Positions 22,524 to 34,232 of a stretch of 64,000 bases of DNA are shown here, one piece after another. The DNA is taken from NCBI GenBank assembly GCA_039111635.1, contig JBCAQO010000013.1:62001-126000 (forward strand), read 5' to 3'. The position numbers and the translations under genes were made by a program. The notes under the pieces are model-generated. The model made no database searches. It was given only the letters and a program-made list of their open reading frames with translations, and was not told the DNA's origin. The stretch comes from Heterobasidion occidentale. Taxonomy: Eukaryota > Basidiomycota > Agaricomycetes > Russulales > Bondarzewiaceae. Position 1 is the first letter of the stretch; each line of letters starts with the position of its first letter.

Positions 22524-25206
22524 ATGGAGGGCATCGGGGGAGCGGCGATGTCGAACGCCAGCCAGAAGGCGGACCAGATCGCGCACAGATACTACGCAAA
22601 GCTCGCCCTCCTCGTCCACAACGCCCGCGCACACACAGACGCCGACCCCGCGTCCCAACCCTCCAAGACCGACAAATGGGTATCCCTCTCTCTCCCCTCT
22701 CTGTGCAGCGCCGCCCGCTCACGCCCTGTCCTCCGCGCACAGTTCAACCTCGAGACGCCCGACACCGACGTCTTCCGCGAGCACCTCCGCATCTACCGCT
22801 CCATCTCGTCCCTCCCCGCCCCCCCGCCCCCCTTCCACCTCCACGTCCTCCTCGCCGTCCCCGACCAACCCCCGAACCACGTCCTCGTCCACGGCGCCGC
22901 ACCCGCCCCGCGCCTCCGCATCGAGCCCACACCCAAGTTCGTCCTCCTCGAGAGCTGGACCCTCGCCTTCTCCCCGCACCCGCACCCGCACCCGCCACCC
23001 AGCCCCTCGCCCAGCCCCGCGCACGCCCCCTACGACCCAGAGCACGACCCCGACCTCGCCCCGCCCGTCATATACAAGCACGGCATCGGCCTCTTCCGCG
23101 CCCTCTTCACCCTCCTCCGCGTCCTCCCCGCCGCCAAGCTCCACCGCCGCCTCCGCAGACGCACCCGCCCCGGCCCCGCACCCGCCCCATCACCCGGCAC
23201 ACACAGGAACAGCGCACTCGCCATGCGCATCGCCGTCGGCGCCCGCCCGCGCGACGGCGCAGACGGCGTCCTCGGCTTCGGTGCGTTCTCTCTCTCCCCC
23301 CACCCCCGCTTCCCTTCCTCTCTCTCATCTTATATACCCACGCACGCGCAGACGCGCCACCGGCACCGCACCACCGCCCGCTCCCGACCGCCTCGCACGC
23401 CTTCGCCCCCATCCCACACCCCGCCGGCACCCTCGCCCTCTCCGTCACCTACCTCTCCACGCCCCTCTTCGCGCTCGACGACCTCGAGTCCCTCCTCTCC
23501 TCCCGCTTCTTCTCCTCCGAGCGCGATCAGCATGAGCACCGCGACGACGACCACGACGCGCGGGACGCACGGGACGAGGACGCAGAGGACGCAGGCCACG
23601 CAGGCCACGCAGCCCGCGGCTTCCTCCCCACACTCGTCAAGAACCAGCAGCGCGAGTCCCTCTCCTCCGTCGCGAGCCGCAGCAGCCTCCCCGCCCGCGC
23701 CGGCCCCACCACCGCGGGTGCGGGCGCGGGCGCGGGGTCGCCGCCCTCGGGCCTCGCGCGGTACGCGCACTCGCACGCGCACGCGCCGCAGCATGTGCGC
23801 ACCGCGTCGCTGTCGGGCGTCGGTGGCGGTAGCGGAGGGGGCGCTCGGCGCGCGTTGGGCGGCGCGGATCAGGGACAGGGGTTCGGCAGCGCCGCGTCGG
23901 CGTCGCTCGCGGGCGCGTCTGGGCACGGGTACGCGCCTCCGTTTGGGTCGTTTGGCGGAGGGGTGAGGAGTAGGAAGGAGAGTGCGGGGTCGGCGAAGGG
24001 AGCCGTGAGTTGTCGTTTTTTTTTTTTTTTTTTTGTCTTTTCTGTGCCTTCCTTCCTTCCTTGCTATTATTCACTAACTTTCTATCTCTTCTCTTCTCGC
24101 CTTGCCTCCTCCCCACACAGGACCTCCCCTCCTCCCCCTCCTCCCTCCCCAACCCCAACCCCAGCTTCTTCCCCACCCCTCCCCTCCCACCCACCCCCAC
24201 CCTTCACCGGCACCCCCGGCGCCCTCCCCAACCGCCGCCCGCCCCTCACCCCGCTCAACCCCTTCAAATCCGCCACCCTCTCCTCCGCCGGCGCATCCGC
24301 AGGCTCGCCCTCGCCCTCCCCGTCCCTCCGCCAGTCGTCGCCCCTCGCGCCCGGGAGCGGGAGCGCGCCGCCCGCGCGGCCTGCGGCGCTCACGATCCCG
24401 ATGCAGCAGCAGGTGGGCGCCATGTCGGGCTTGTCGGCTGGCGCGCCGATGCAGGCGTCGTTCCAGCAGCAACAGCAGCACCAGCAGTACTCCCAACAGC
24501 AGTACCACCAGCAACAGTACCACCAGCAGCAGCAGCAGCGCCCGGCGTCGCCCGGCGGCCGGACGGTCTCGAGCCCCGTCTTGGGCGGCGCGGGCGCGGG
24601 CGCGGGGAGCTCGTCGGGCGGGGAGGGCGTGGGCGGGGTTGGGAGCGGGGGCGGTGGAGTGGGTGGAGTCGGGAGCGTCGGGAGCGTCGGGAGCGTCGGG
24701 AGGAAGCGGTATTCGAGTAGTTTCGGGCATCGGTATCGGGATGCGCGGGGGGAGGGGGAGGGGGAGGGGGAGGGGCGCGTGCGGGTGCGGGTGCGGGTGG
24801 GGTGGGGAGTGCGGGGAGTGCGGGGAGTGCGGGGAGCAAGGAGCCGAAGGAAAGGAAGGAGGGGGAGAAGAGCAAGAGCGCGGTGCGTGCTTGTTCCGCT
24901 GTCTGCGCGCGCGCGCTGCTGACCTGCGCTTTTGCCTTTGCCTCTGCGTGTCTGCGCATGTGCGCGCGCGCCGTGCAGAGCACGTCCTTCCAGGGCACCA
25001 ACCCCGACGAGGAAGACCTCTCGGCCTTCATGCACGCCACCAACAGCCCCAAGCCGCTCGGCGGCGTCAGCAGCGCCGGCCTCGGCGGCGGCGGCGGCGG
25101 CGGCGCGCGGTACGCGTACCCCCGCACTAGCCATAGTCCGAGCCCCGGTCCCAGCGCGAGTCCGAGCCCCGACGTGAGTCCGCGCCCGCGCCCCCGTGCG
25201 CTCGAG

Positions 25207-25244
<38 letters not shown>

Positions 25245-25788
25245 GCGGGCGGGACGAGCGTACGAGCGCGCGCGCGCGGTGTCAGAGTCGGCGCCTGCGT
25301 CGCGGCGGGCGCCGTTTGTGCGCGGGGGCACAGGTGGGTATGGAGGCGGAGACGCGGGGACGGGCGCGGGGACGGGGACGGGAGGAGAGGCGGGCACGGC
25401 GGGCGCGGCGGGCACGGCGGGCGCGGCGGGCACGGCGGGCACGGCGGGCACGGCGGGCGAGCGGCGCGGGGCGCTGTTGACGAGCGCGGCGGCGGTGGAG
25501 GAGGAGCTGCGACGGATGAACGCCGCGTTTGAGGAGACGCTGCGCGCGTTTGGGCGGCCGCGCGTGCGGGGACGGATGGCGTCGGCGTCGGGTGCGGGCG
25601 CTGGAGGAGTGCAGGGCGGCGAGGCCGAGGCCGAGGCGGAGAGGGAGGGAGAGGGGGAAGAGGTGCAGCTGGGCGTTGGGGACGGGCTGTTGATGCTCGG
25701 GCCGCCGAGGCCGGGGTCGCGCGCGGATAGCGTCGCGTCGGAGGAGGTGCTGGGCCGGCTGGAGCTCGACGACGACCGGCGGCGGTGA
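22524..25788 (+). CDS. ATG13: Autophagy-related protein 13 (ATG13), with two apparent frame breaks
   Basis: Regulatory subunit of the Atg1 kinase complex, acting at the pre-autophagosomal structure. The N-terminal HORMA domain is clear: KADQIAHRYYAKLALLVH, TDKW|FNLETPDTDVFREHLRIYRS (intron about 22679-22741), RIEPTPKFVLLESWTL, VIYKHGIGLFRALFTLLRVLP, then, after an intron (about 23281-23351), GTLALSVTYLSTPLFALDDLESLL. The disordered C-terminal half keeps family motifs: PLTPLNPFKSATLSS, RKRYSSSFGHRY, TNPDEEDLSAF, and a final helix-like VEEELRRMNAAFEETL. A polyQ tract and Gly/Ala repeats are present. Introns at 24005-24120 and about 24883-24979 fit. Within the exon starting at 24121 the frame must shift once in C-rich sequence (about 24140-24210) and back in a G run (about 24736-24780). 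Either ATG (22524 or 22548) may be used. Confidence 0.85.
24016..24034 (+). repeat. 19-nt T homopolymer in an ATG13 intron
   Basis: Nineteen consecutive T residues lie eleven bases inside the intron that starts at 24005. The tract is within the intron, so its length does not affect the protein. Confidence 0.95.
24463..24539 (+). repeat. CAG/CAA tract encoding glutamine-rich segment of ATG13
   Basis: An interrupted CAG/CAA repeat encodes a Gln-rich run with His and Tyr interruptions (QQQYHQQQYHQQQQQ). It is likely polymorphic in length. Confidence 0.85.
25392..25459 (+). repeat. 9-bp GGGCACGGC-type minisatellite in ATG13
   Basis: About seven copies of a 9-bp unit (GGGCACGGC or GGGCGCGGC) encode a Gly-Thr-Ala / Gly-Ala-Ala repeat in the disordered tail. 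The frame is kept because the unit is a multiple of three. Confidence 0.85.
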
Positions 25789-26509
25789 TGCGCGTGCGTT
25801 TCTTCTATCATGCCTGTTTCTCTCTTTCGTATCGGCTTCTTTGCGCTTGGGCCCCGCTCTTGACACTTTTATCATGACCGCTCGCACCCTGCACACCCAG
25901 CCCCATCGCCACCTATTGCATATGTTTGCTTTCTTCTCTTCTGCTGCTGCGCGCACCATTCCCATCCTGCTATCGTACCGCGCGGCCGAGCCCTCGCCGT
26001 ATATGCCACACCCTCTACTCCACTACGTATGCTAATCCCTTCCCCTTCCCTCACCCACCTCACCCTCCATCTGCAACTTTTGTACTCCACGCCCCCCACG
26101 AACCGCCGTCCACGCCTCCTCGTATGTATATCACGCCGGCCCTAGCCCCACGTATGTTACGCCCCGCCCTCACGACCCGACTTCGGACCTTTGGTGGTGC
26201 CGCGCGTCCTTCTGTCTCTTCTTCTTTTTCTTCTGGTGGTGGCTCGTGTCGCACCGTGCTGTACCGTGCTGTGCCGTGCCGTGTCTTGCGCGGTGCGCCG
26301 CCGTTGTTGTCTATCTATGGCGATGCCTTGTGAGGGTTTGCGTGCGCCCGCGCGTTTCATTTTCTCGGGAACGCGGAGCGCTCGCTTGCGTGATCGTTGA
26401 CTAACAGACAGGCGGTCCGCCGTCTCTGTGGTTTCGTAAAGCCAATCGTCGTCCCTGAGGTTTCTTTCAACGCAGCCGTGAACGAACGTGTGGTGGACTG
26501 GTCACTGGA
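25789..26509. other. ATG13 3' flank and loop sequence; no gene seen
   Basis: Pyrimidine-rich sequence follows the ATG13 stop, with a run of overlapping GTGCCGTGC-type repeats near 26255-26290. No recognisable exon occurs on either strand. Confidence 0.45.
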
Positions 26510-29500
26510 TGATATCAGACTGCAGCCTGTGCACGTTATAAGCTCAGCGGCCCCTCATCTCAGCGATCTTGCGAGCCTGTGAGACGGCCCGGACTCCACA
26601 GAGTCAAGTGCCGCGGCCGCCGCCCTGTCACTCATGGACTCAAGATATCGCTCGTGAACTCAGGACTGATAGACTTTTCACTAGGACCTAACAATCGCTA
26701 CGTATGTCCACTATGTCTCCGCCGTGTGGGTGGCTATCGCTATCGACATTTCTAGACCGCTCCTCCCGGTCGCAGTGACTTGGGCAGCCTGGACACTGAT
26801 TGTGCCCGGTGCCGTATCGGAGAAGGATATTACCCTGCGGACGATGTTTCATTCTCGTGTGTCCCACTGCCCTGCCACCACAAATATTGCACAACATTGT
26901 CTCAGGCCTCGACGACCCGTCCGTCTTGATCATTATGCCAATTTCTTGATCCTTCGAGATGTGAACGTGCTCAACGCCTAGGCGAAATATGAAGCAAAGT
27001 TGCGCATAGTTGCTGACATGCGGCGCGAGCGATCACTGATGGGATTCGAGGACAGCGGCGTCAGGCCGACTAGCTCTGAGCTCGAGCAGCAACTGCTCGA
27101 TGGACTGGTGACCGGTTTTGGACGCAGCCTGGTATGCGGTCCCGTATATTCCTTCCTCGTTCGGATCTGCACCGTGCTCAAGCAGAAGGTCGACGATAGA
27201 CTCGTGTCCCACTGCCGACGCTGCCTGCAGAGCGTTCCCGTAGTATCCTCCCCGCGCATTCGGATCGGCGCCCCTGTCGAGCAGCATGGTGACCAGGGGA
27301 AAGTAACCCTTCCAAGACGCAGTCGCCAGTGCCTCTCCACCTTGCAACGCAAGGTCTGCTCCCTTCTCAAGCAGCATGTTGACGAGCGTCTCGGAGCCTC
27401 TCCAGACCGCTGCCTGAAGCGCACTCCCGTAGCTTCCTTCCTGAATATTCGGATCTGCGCCCCTGTCAAGGAGGAGCGTCACCAGTTCCTCGGAACCACC
27501 CCAGGACGCCGCCTGGAGCGTTGTGCCAAACATCCCGCCCTGAGCATCTGGGTTGGCTCCGCCTTCCAACAGTGTACGCACGACGACGACATGTCCGTTC
27601 ATGCACGCTACTTCCAGTGCAGTGCCGTAGGCCACCCCTTCAGCGTTGGGATCTGCTCCCTTCTCGAGGAGTACCTTCACGATCGCCGCGTGTCCATTCA
27701 CGGACGCCGCCTGGAGTGCGCATTCGTAGTCCGTATTCACCCGTGCATTGGGGTCAGCTCCCTTGGCGAGTAAGAGCCTCACGTTCGCTATCGAGCCCAT
27801 GAAGGATGCCGTCTCCAATGCAGTTCCGCCCATGGCCATCGGATCGGCCCCATGCTCCAGCAGCAGCCTCACGATGGCCTCAAAGTTCTGGAAACATGCC
27901 GCCTGCAGTGCGTGGCCAAACACCCCTCCCTGCAGATTCGGGTCTGCTCCGTTCTCCAGCAGGAGCCGCACGATGGCCACAGATCCCTTAGCGGTCGCAG
28001 CCTGAAGTGCGTTATTGTAATCTGTGGCAACTTGGGCATTGGGATCTGCTCCTTTGGCAAGCAGAAGCCTGACATTGGCCTCGGAGCCCTGGTAACATGC
28101 CGCCTCCAAGGCAGCTCCTCCAGTAGCGTTGGGGTCAGCCCCACTTTCCAGCAACAGCTTCACGATGGGCTCGAAGTTCTCGGCGCATGCCGCATGGAGC
28201 GCGTGGCCATAGATGCTCTCCACCACCCTGGTGTTGGGGTCGGCTCCGTTGGCCAGCAACAGCTTCACGTTGGCCTCGGACCCCCTGTATGCTGACGTCT
28301 CCAACGCGCGAGAGTGAGCAACAGCCCCATTATCCAATAAAAGCTTCACGATCTCCCCAAAGCCCCAGAAGCACGCTGCCTGGAGTGCGCTGCCGTACTC
28401 CCCTCCCTTTGCATTTGGATCCGCGCCCTTCTCGAGAAGCAGCTTCGCGACCGCCTTGTGCCCACCCTCACACGCAGCCTGAAGAGCATTACCACAGTAT
28501 CCTCCTTCAGCATTCGGATCCGCTCCCAGTTCAAGCAAGGTCAACGATGTGCGTTGAAGGCCAACAAACGACGCATAGTAAAGCGCTGAGCGAGAGGCTG
28601 GGGAAGCTGCTGGGGGTCGGTAGGTTGGAGAACTTCAGACTCGTCTGAGTCCGAAAACTCTATCCATGCCTCTAGTGCGTCATCGGTCTGGAAGAGCTGA
28701 AGCAACAAGCTTGTAAAGTCACCTGACTCGCCATCCGTCCGTGCATGTACGTGAAACGGCCAGTTTTGTGCGACATATTCGATGAGAGGGAAGTCAGCGG
28801 TCGTGGCGTCGTCGACGGTATCGAGGGTGCCTAAGTTCATGAGGTATACCAGACATGTCTTGGATATCAACGAGTGAGCCGCCGAGGCGCTTATAAAGAA
28901 TGGAGACGCTTCAGGCATAGAGACCAAAACTCCTTGACGGTCAAGTGAGCTAGCTTGACGAATCCTGTAACATCCTTGTTAATCAACCGGTGTCTTGCAT
29001 AATGTCGGGTCTCACCTTCCGATTCCGTGACCAGACTCGAAGGGCACACATGATCGAATATCTCCGTTGGTCCGTATATCGACAGTCGGCGTCGAAACGA
29101 GGCCCATCTGGCGCGTCAAAGTCAATGCTGAATACCTCAGCCAATTCATCTAGCTGTAGAGGACGGGCAGAGTAGGCTAGCCATTGAAGAATCTTGAGAG
29201 CATCCTGGCGATCCCTCTCACCGAGCCTCGACAGAACACGTTCATATATCCCAACAAATCCTTAGGTAAGCGTTCAGCTGCCTCTTCATCTGCTGCTGAG
29301 TACGACAAGCTTGCAGCTCCCGCAATTGTAGCGAGATCAATCTGAACCTGGATACAAAGTGCTGTTAATCATACAATGAGGACTATCACATAGAAACAGA
29401 GACGCACATTCCTGCTGCGTTTGTCAGGAGTTTCTGCCTAATCTCTTCGCTCCATCTTTTCAGCTTCTCGCTCTCTTGAAGCAGACCATCCAGGTAGCTC

Positions 29501-31826
29501 TCAATGTCTCGGTTGACGTCGTCGCCTTCCAGGCATACTTGAACTATCTCAAGTGACTCCATACATTCCTTGATGATGTGCTCGGGTCGACTAGTGGCCA
29601 AAAGATGCAGGTTTCCTGTTTTCGAGGTTTTCATATCCTTCATCCAGCCCAAAAGTTCCTTCCTCTGAGTGCATTCATCCATGGAATCGACAAGCAAATA
29701 GACGTCCTGGAAATTTGCGAGGACGAGCGAGAGAGCTATCCGTAGCATGTCAGCGGAGAGACGTCTACGCCCACCATCGCACATTGCCTCCAACTCATCA
29801 GGGACTGTACCACATTGGACCAAGAGCTGTTTGATCAGGGAACGTATCAGGCCCTCGTGTAGTTGGAGTTGTTTCTGTGAGTCACGGGAATCAAAATAAA
29901 GTACGCAAATGCCCGAGATGGGTCACCCCTGCAATAATCTGCGACGTCTTCGATAGCTGTCGAGCTGTATCGAGCGAAGAGTAAGTCTCTTTGCCAGACG
30001 CTGCGTCGGTGTTGAGATCAACCTACCACAAAATTGTCTTTCCGCACCCAGCTGAAGCGAAGACTCAGACTTCTACCAAGATAATTGAATGCTCAATGAG
30101 ACGTACGGATTCCATGCACCCAGAGATACGAGTCACCGCGACGTTTCCATTCCACATACTGGGTGCCGGTCAAGAACCAGGAACACGTCCCAGACTTGTG
30201 TTCCTTTCGGGCATTTTCATGGTTAGCGAATGCATCTGGTGCATCCAGCCACTTGTACACGGCTTCCCCTGTTAGAGTAATATTTTTTTAGTGCAGTCAC
30301 CGCCTAGCGAAACGCAGACGCACGGATTTCTCTGTCCTCCGATTTCTGAAGGCCTCTCGCGATAAGTTTATTCGTGGAGATTCCAATCCTTCTGTCAAAC
30401 TTTGCCAACAAATCCACGCAACGGTCTTGCGAATCTCGAATGCGCGATTTCATTGCTTCGGACAACGAGTCTCGCAAAGTCCGTCCTTGTAGCCAGAAGA
30501 TAGTCGATCACGAACCGAGGAATGGCGGATAATCGCCAACTTACCTATGAATGGCAGGTGTGCATATTCGTCTATTACAGAGGATACCTGCAATGATGCG
30601 CGTCCAATTCCTCGATGACATTCTCGGTCCCGTCAATTACGAGGAGGTCAGGCGAATCATTGGCGACACATATCATCTCGCGCAAGGTCTCCGCCAGACC
30701 TCTGATGGCATCATCTTGCTGCTGCTGATTCTCATGGCCTGCATTTGAGCATCACCTCCCTTCTTCGTGCGTTTCTAACTGGCTATCGTGCTCACCTCAT
30801 ACACAGATAATAAGATAGTGCAAGAGACTTTAATATAGGATGTGCCTGTTTACCACCGGAAACATGGATTGGACTTGTAATGCGAGTATAGATAACAATC
30901 ACGTACATCAGACAGCTTGTGCACTATCTTCACTGCAGCATCCAAGGCTTGCCCGAGTGGTACAATGCAGCTACCGATGTCTTGGATTTCGTTATATCCA
31001 TCCTGAGCCATGGATGCAACTGTGTCGACGTGTCCAGAAATGCTGCAAACAGGCTATTGCTCATGCCAGCAAGCACTGTATCAACCCTGCCCATCATTTG
31101 CTGAACCGAGTCACAGACCAATTCAATTTTGATGCCTGCAACCCTGTGGTCTGTATCATCAGTCAATCATACGTCGCACCTAGAGCGATAGTCAGCCTTC
31201 GAAGAAGACATGAGGCGGAAGACATATTCACTGTTCTCGAAAAGACTAGTAATCGTTGTAGTCAGACTTCCCAGCCTCTGGGAGGCAATATGAGCGACAG
31301 CTTGCTTTTGCGCATGAGTTCGATCTTAATGGTGGACGATGGGTAGAACCAGCTAAAAGCAGGAATAAGCGATCTGAATGGCAATGAAGAACGAATATAC
31401 GGGATACACTTGCATTCTGCCGTCTTCGTTCCAAAAGAGCTGAGAGTTTTGCGCAGCGCGCTCCTGTGACTGCCACTGTATGCTGTCGTCGATGGAGACG
31501 AGTAGATGATAACCAGAATAATCGAAGAGTTTGTCGTTCGGCTCCTGGACAATTGCAACGCCTACGAACATCATGAGACACGATCGAGACTGCTTTGGAA
31601 AACCAAATGCTTTGCCTACGTTTCAAGCTGGCAAAGAGTCCTAACGATGATGATGATCTATGAGGAAGAGTGGGGCGGACGGAAGCCATTCTTAAAGCTA
31701 GACCAAGGATGTAGGGCACTGGGTCCTGTTAGGGAGGATAAAACTCGGGAGGGACGACTATGGTATGGCAATCGACCTATATAAAGTGGTCATCGTGGAA
31801 CAAGCGCTGAATCATTTAGTCATATT
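26510..31826 (-). repeat. Right arm of the large inverted repeat (NLR copy 2)
   Basis: Reverse-complement partner of 13858-19150. It includes the NLR upstream sequence, all introns, the gene body and about 500 bp of downstream sequence. Divergence looks like roughly ten percent in the exons compared. Ends are approximate. Confidence 0.8.
27033..31689 (-). pseudogene. C2-NACHT-ankyrin NLR copy 2, frame broken at many sites
   Basis: Inverted paralogue of the gene at 13982-18639, with the same exon order and the same GC-AG intron (31353-31413). Start ATG at 31687-31689, stop at 27033-27035. Compared with copy 1 it lacks single T residues (A on the plus strand) near 31164, 29895, 29270, 29255, 28927 and 28588, one base near 30730, and has one extra A in the run near 30284. 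These break the linker, the NACHT domain and the entry to the ankyrin region. The ankyrin part remains open for 503 codons (27033-28544). Most changes are in short homopolymers, so assembly error is an alternative to true decay. Copy 1 shows no such break over 4.1 kb of coding sequence, which favours real decay. Confidence 0.8.
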
Positions 31827-33181
31827 GCAACCAGAAACTAGACGCGTCCAGTCACTCACAACGCAACGTGTTTCCCAGGTATAGCGCCTGATTATTACTA
31901 TATTTGATCAGCAGGATTAAGACCCTCGTGTCCACAGCATCCATTTACGGTTGTTGGGAAGGATTGAAGTTGGAAGGAGGAGGAGATGCAACTCCGATAT
32001 GAGATCAAAATCTCGTGATGATCAGTAACCACAAGGAGCCAATCCGCTCACTCAATCGATCTCAATTGCAAGAGCGCGACTTTCGCGTGCTTCTCGATTA
32101 TTGTTCGAGAAAACTTGCGCGCGGATCGGCAAGGTCGATGTATTCAATCGCACATTACTTATTAGATAGCAACGTTCTATACCTGTAAGATTGAAGCAAG
32201 GCAAGGTCATCCGTCCGCAAAAAGGGACGCCCGGCGCTGGGGTATAAAGCCGTGGATCAAAGCTCAGACCATTTTATGGGAGACCCACCTAAACCAAACA
32301 GGCATAACGACATTCAATGAGCATGGCACCGGCAGACGCTTACATCTGAGTCTTAGCTCCCACTTACATTTTACGCGTGTTCTGCATCCAGTAGATCACA
32401 AGGGCGCTTGATACCGAACGGCATTTCGAAAGGGGATGAATGACTTGTGCTTGAGATTTACAGCATAATGTTAGGTTGATTAGTCGTCACGTTGAATCCC
32501 CAAGGAACTATTGCTTAGTTGCTTAGCGCAAATTTCAAAAGGTGATGCCCATATATCCCGCGACGACGTGTGAGCGAGTTGAGAAGATTGGAAGGAGAAC
32601 GGGACGCCCTGGGTGTACAGAGTCAAGAGACGAGGCAGACGGGATCCGGGATCGGATTTCGTTCATTGCCTCCGTGGCTATTCGACACGACCTAGCGCAT
32701 GCAGGATACCGTAGTTAGATATACACGGTTACGCACTCAGAGCGTTCTCCCAGACAATGTCTCCTGCTGCCCTCGCTGCCCTTGGCCTTCATTGATGATC
32801 GTCTGTGACGTTCAGCTGTGCAGTTTGATTAAATTCCACGCAAAATCGAAAGCGAAATTCAGGATCAAGCAAGTTTAGTTGGATTAACCATGAGAAGGAC
32901 ACGGGAGGACATGGGCGATGAAGGATATTCGAAGCAATGTAGAGATTAAGTTGCGTGTGAGATAAACCATAAAATGAGCCGCGGTGGTCTACGCTTCAGC
33001 AACCAAAAAAGGAAATCACGATCATCATTACGTGCCTCGACGCTGCATTATGTTTTTTTTGTGGTTGACCTTACACAGAAGGCTGTCGCTCCGCGTATAC
33101 GCAAGGAACACAGCTCACAGATTTATCTGAGAACGTTCCATCACTCGAGTCCTTTGTCTTTGCCCTCAATCTAATTACTCA
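31827..33181. other. Intergenic; no gene seen
   Basis: AT-richer sequence with only short frames, such as 32974-33174 on the plus strand, which has no recognisable content. Confidence 0.5.
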
Positions 33182-34232
33182 TTACATTGCCTCCTTGATG
33201 TCCGCTGAAAACCAGTCGACGTTCGTGCTGCAACTCACTTCTTTCCATTCCTCTGCTTCCCTAATCGTCTCTTTCGCCTTTTCAACAATCGTCGACCATC
33301 CAATACTTCCCATAGGTAGCCGCAGCGGCGGCTTTGCCACGCCAGCAACATCAAAAATGACCTTCGCGGCCTTTCGGGTGTCGCCCGTGAACGGGACGCT
33401 CATCATCTGCCCGTGGAACTTCTGCGACGGACTGTCTTCTGAGTAGGCTGGGTGTTTGGGAATGACAACCATGCCTTGCCGCGCGTTGGTCTCGAGGCCC
33501 CCGGGCTCGACAATAACGCCGGTGATGTTCCATTCTGGCGGCATCTCGCGGACGAATGATTCGGTGAAGCCTTCCAAGGCTGATCAAAATGTGAGGCTAC
33601 CGATTCAACATAGGCCTCTGGACTACCTACCGAACTTGCCAGCAGAGTAGAAGGCCAAGCCAGGGTTCCCAGTGTAACCTCCAATCGAGCTCATGTTGAA
33701 GATGCGGCCACCGTGGCCAGGAGGATTCACCTCTCTGAAAAATCTAATGGCCTGAGGAGAATTCAATACATCTTCATGCGTCCCATAACTGAATCGACAG
33801 TTGCTCACCTCTCTCGTAACATTAGCGGCGCCCCAGAACAACACCTCCATCTGTAGGCGCGCGGCATCATCCGGTGTCGCCTCAATTTCCCCACTGAGTC
33901 CGTATCCCGCGTTGTTTACCACAACGTCCAAGCGATGGAAGTGTTCTTCTGTCTTTTTGAATGCATCAGAGATGTCGTTGGGCTTCGTGACGTCGACGCG
34001 AAGCACAAGGAGTTGCTCAGGAGAGTATTTTTCCTGAAGGTCCGCGAGGGCAGACGGATTGCGCAACGTAGCGACGACGCGCTCGTTCTGTTCAAGAACA
34101 TAGGTGAGGATCGATTTCCCCAGCCCTTGAGAAGTACCGGTGACTGATAAAGGTTCTATCAGCTGATATGCAAGGGAGGGTGTACTGATGACACTTACTA
34201 AACCACACTCGGGAATCCTGAATCGATGTCAT
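33182..34232 (-). CDS. Classical short-chain dehydrogenase/reductase
   Basis: NAD(P)H-dependent oxidoreductase of the SDR superfamily, about 296 aa, substrate unknown. Start ATG 34230-34232 (MTSIQDSRVWF). After the first intron (GTAAGT donor) comes the cofactor motif TGTSQGLG. It is followed by VDVT, VVNNAGYGLSG (NNAG), NMSSIGGYTG (catalytic Ser) and YSAGKFALEGFTE (YxxxK). Introns at about 33744-33809, within the region before AIRFFREV, and at about 33577-33628, between SAGKF and ALEG, restore phase. The protein ends DWFSADIKEAM. All catalytic residues are present and the gene looks intact. The pattern of an SDR with a substrate-binding insert after YxxxK fits the retinol-dehydrogenase-like or carbonyl-reductase-like subgroups; this is inference. 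Confidence 0.85.

Noticed and set aside
21845..24922. Single 1025-codon plus frame through the ATG13 introns
   Set aside because: It reads through clear introns and uses a non-ATG13 frame for the first 680 bases. The spliced ATG13 model explains the conserved parts.
24390..25811. 473-codon minus-strand frame opposite ATG13
   Set aside because: It lies fully antisense to the conserved ATG13 exons in a region where GC content removes stop codons; it has no domain and is dominated by Pro/Ala/Arg repeats.
27033..28544. Free-standing 503-codon ankyrin gene
   Set aside because: Its start Met lies inside an ankyrin repeat at the position where copy 1 reads through, so it is the 3' part of the broken NLR copy and not an independent gene.
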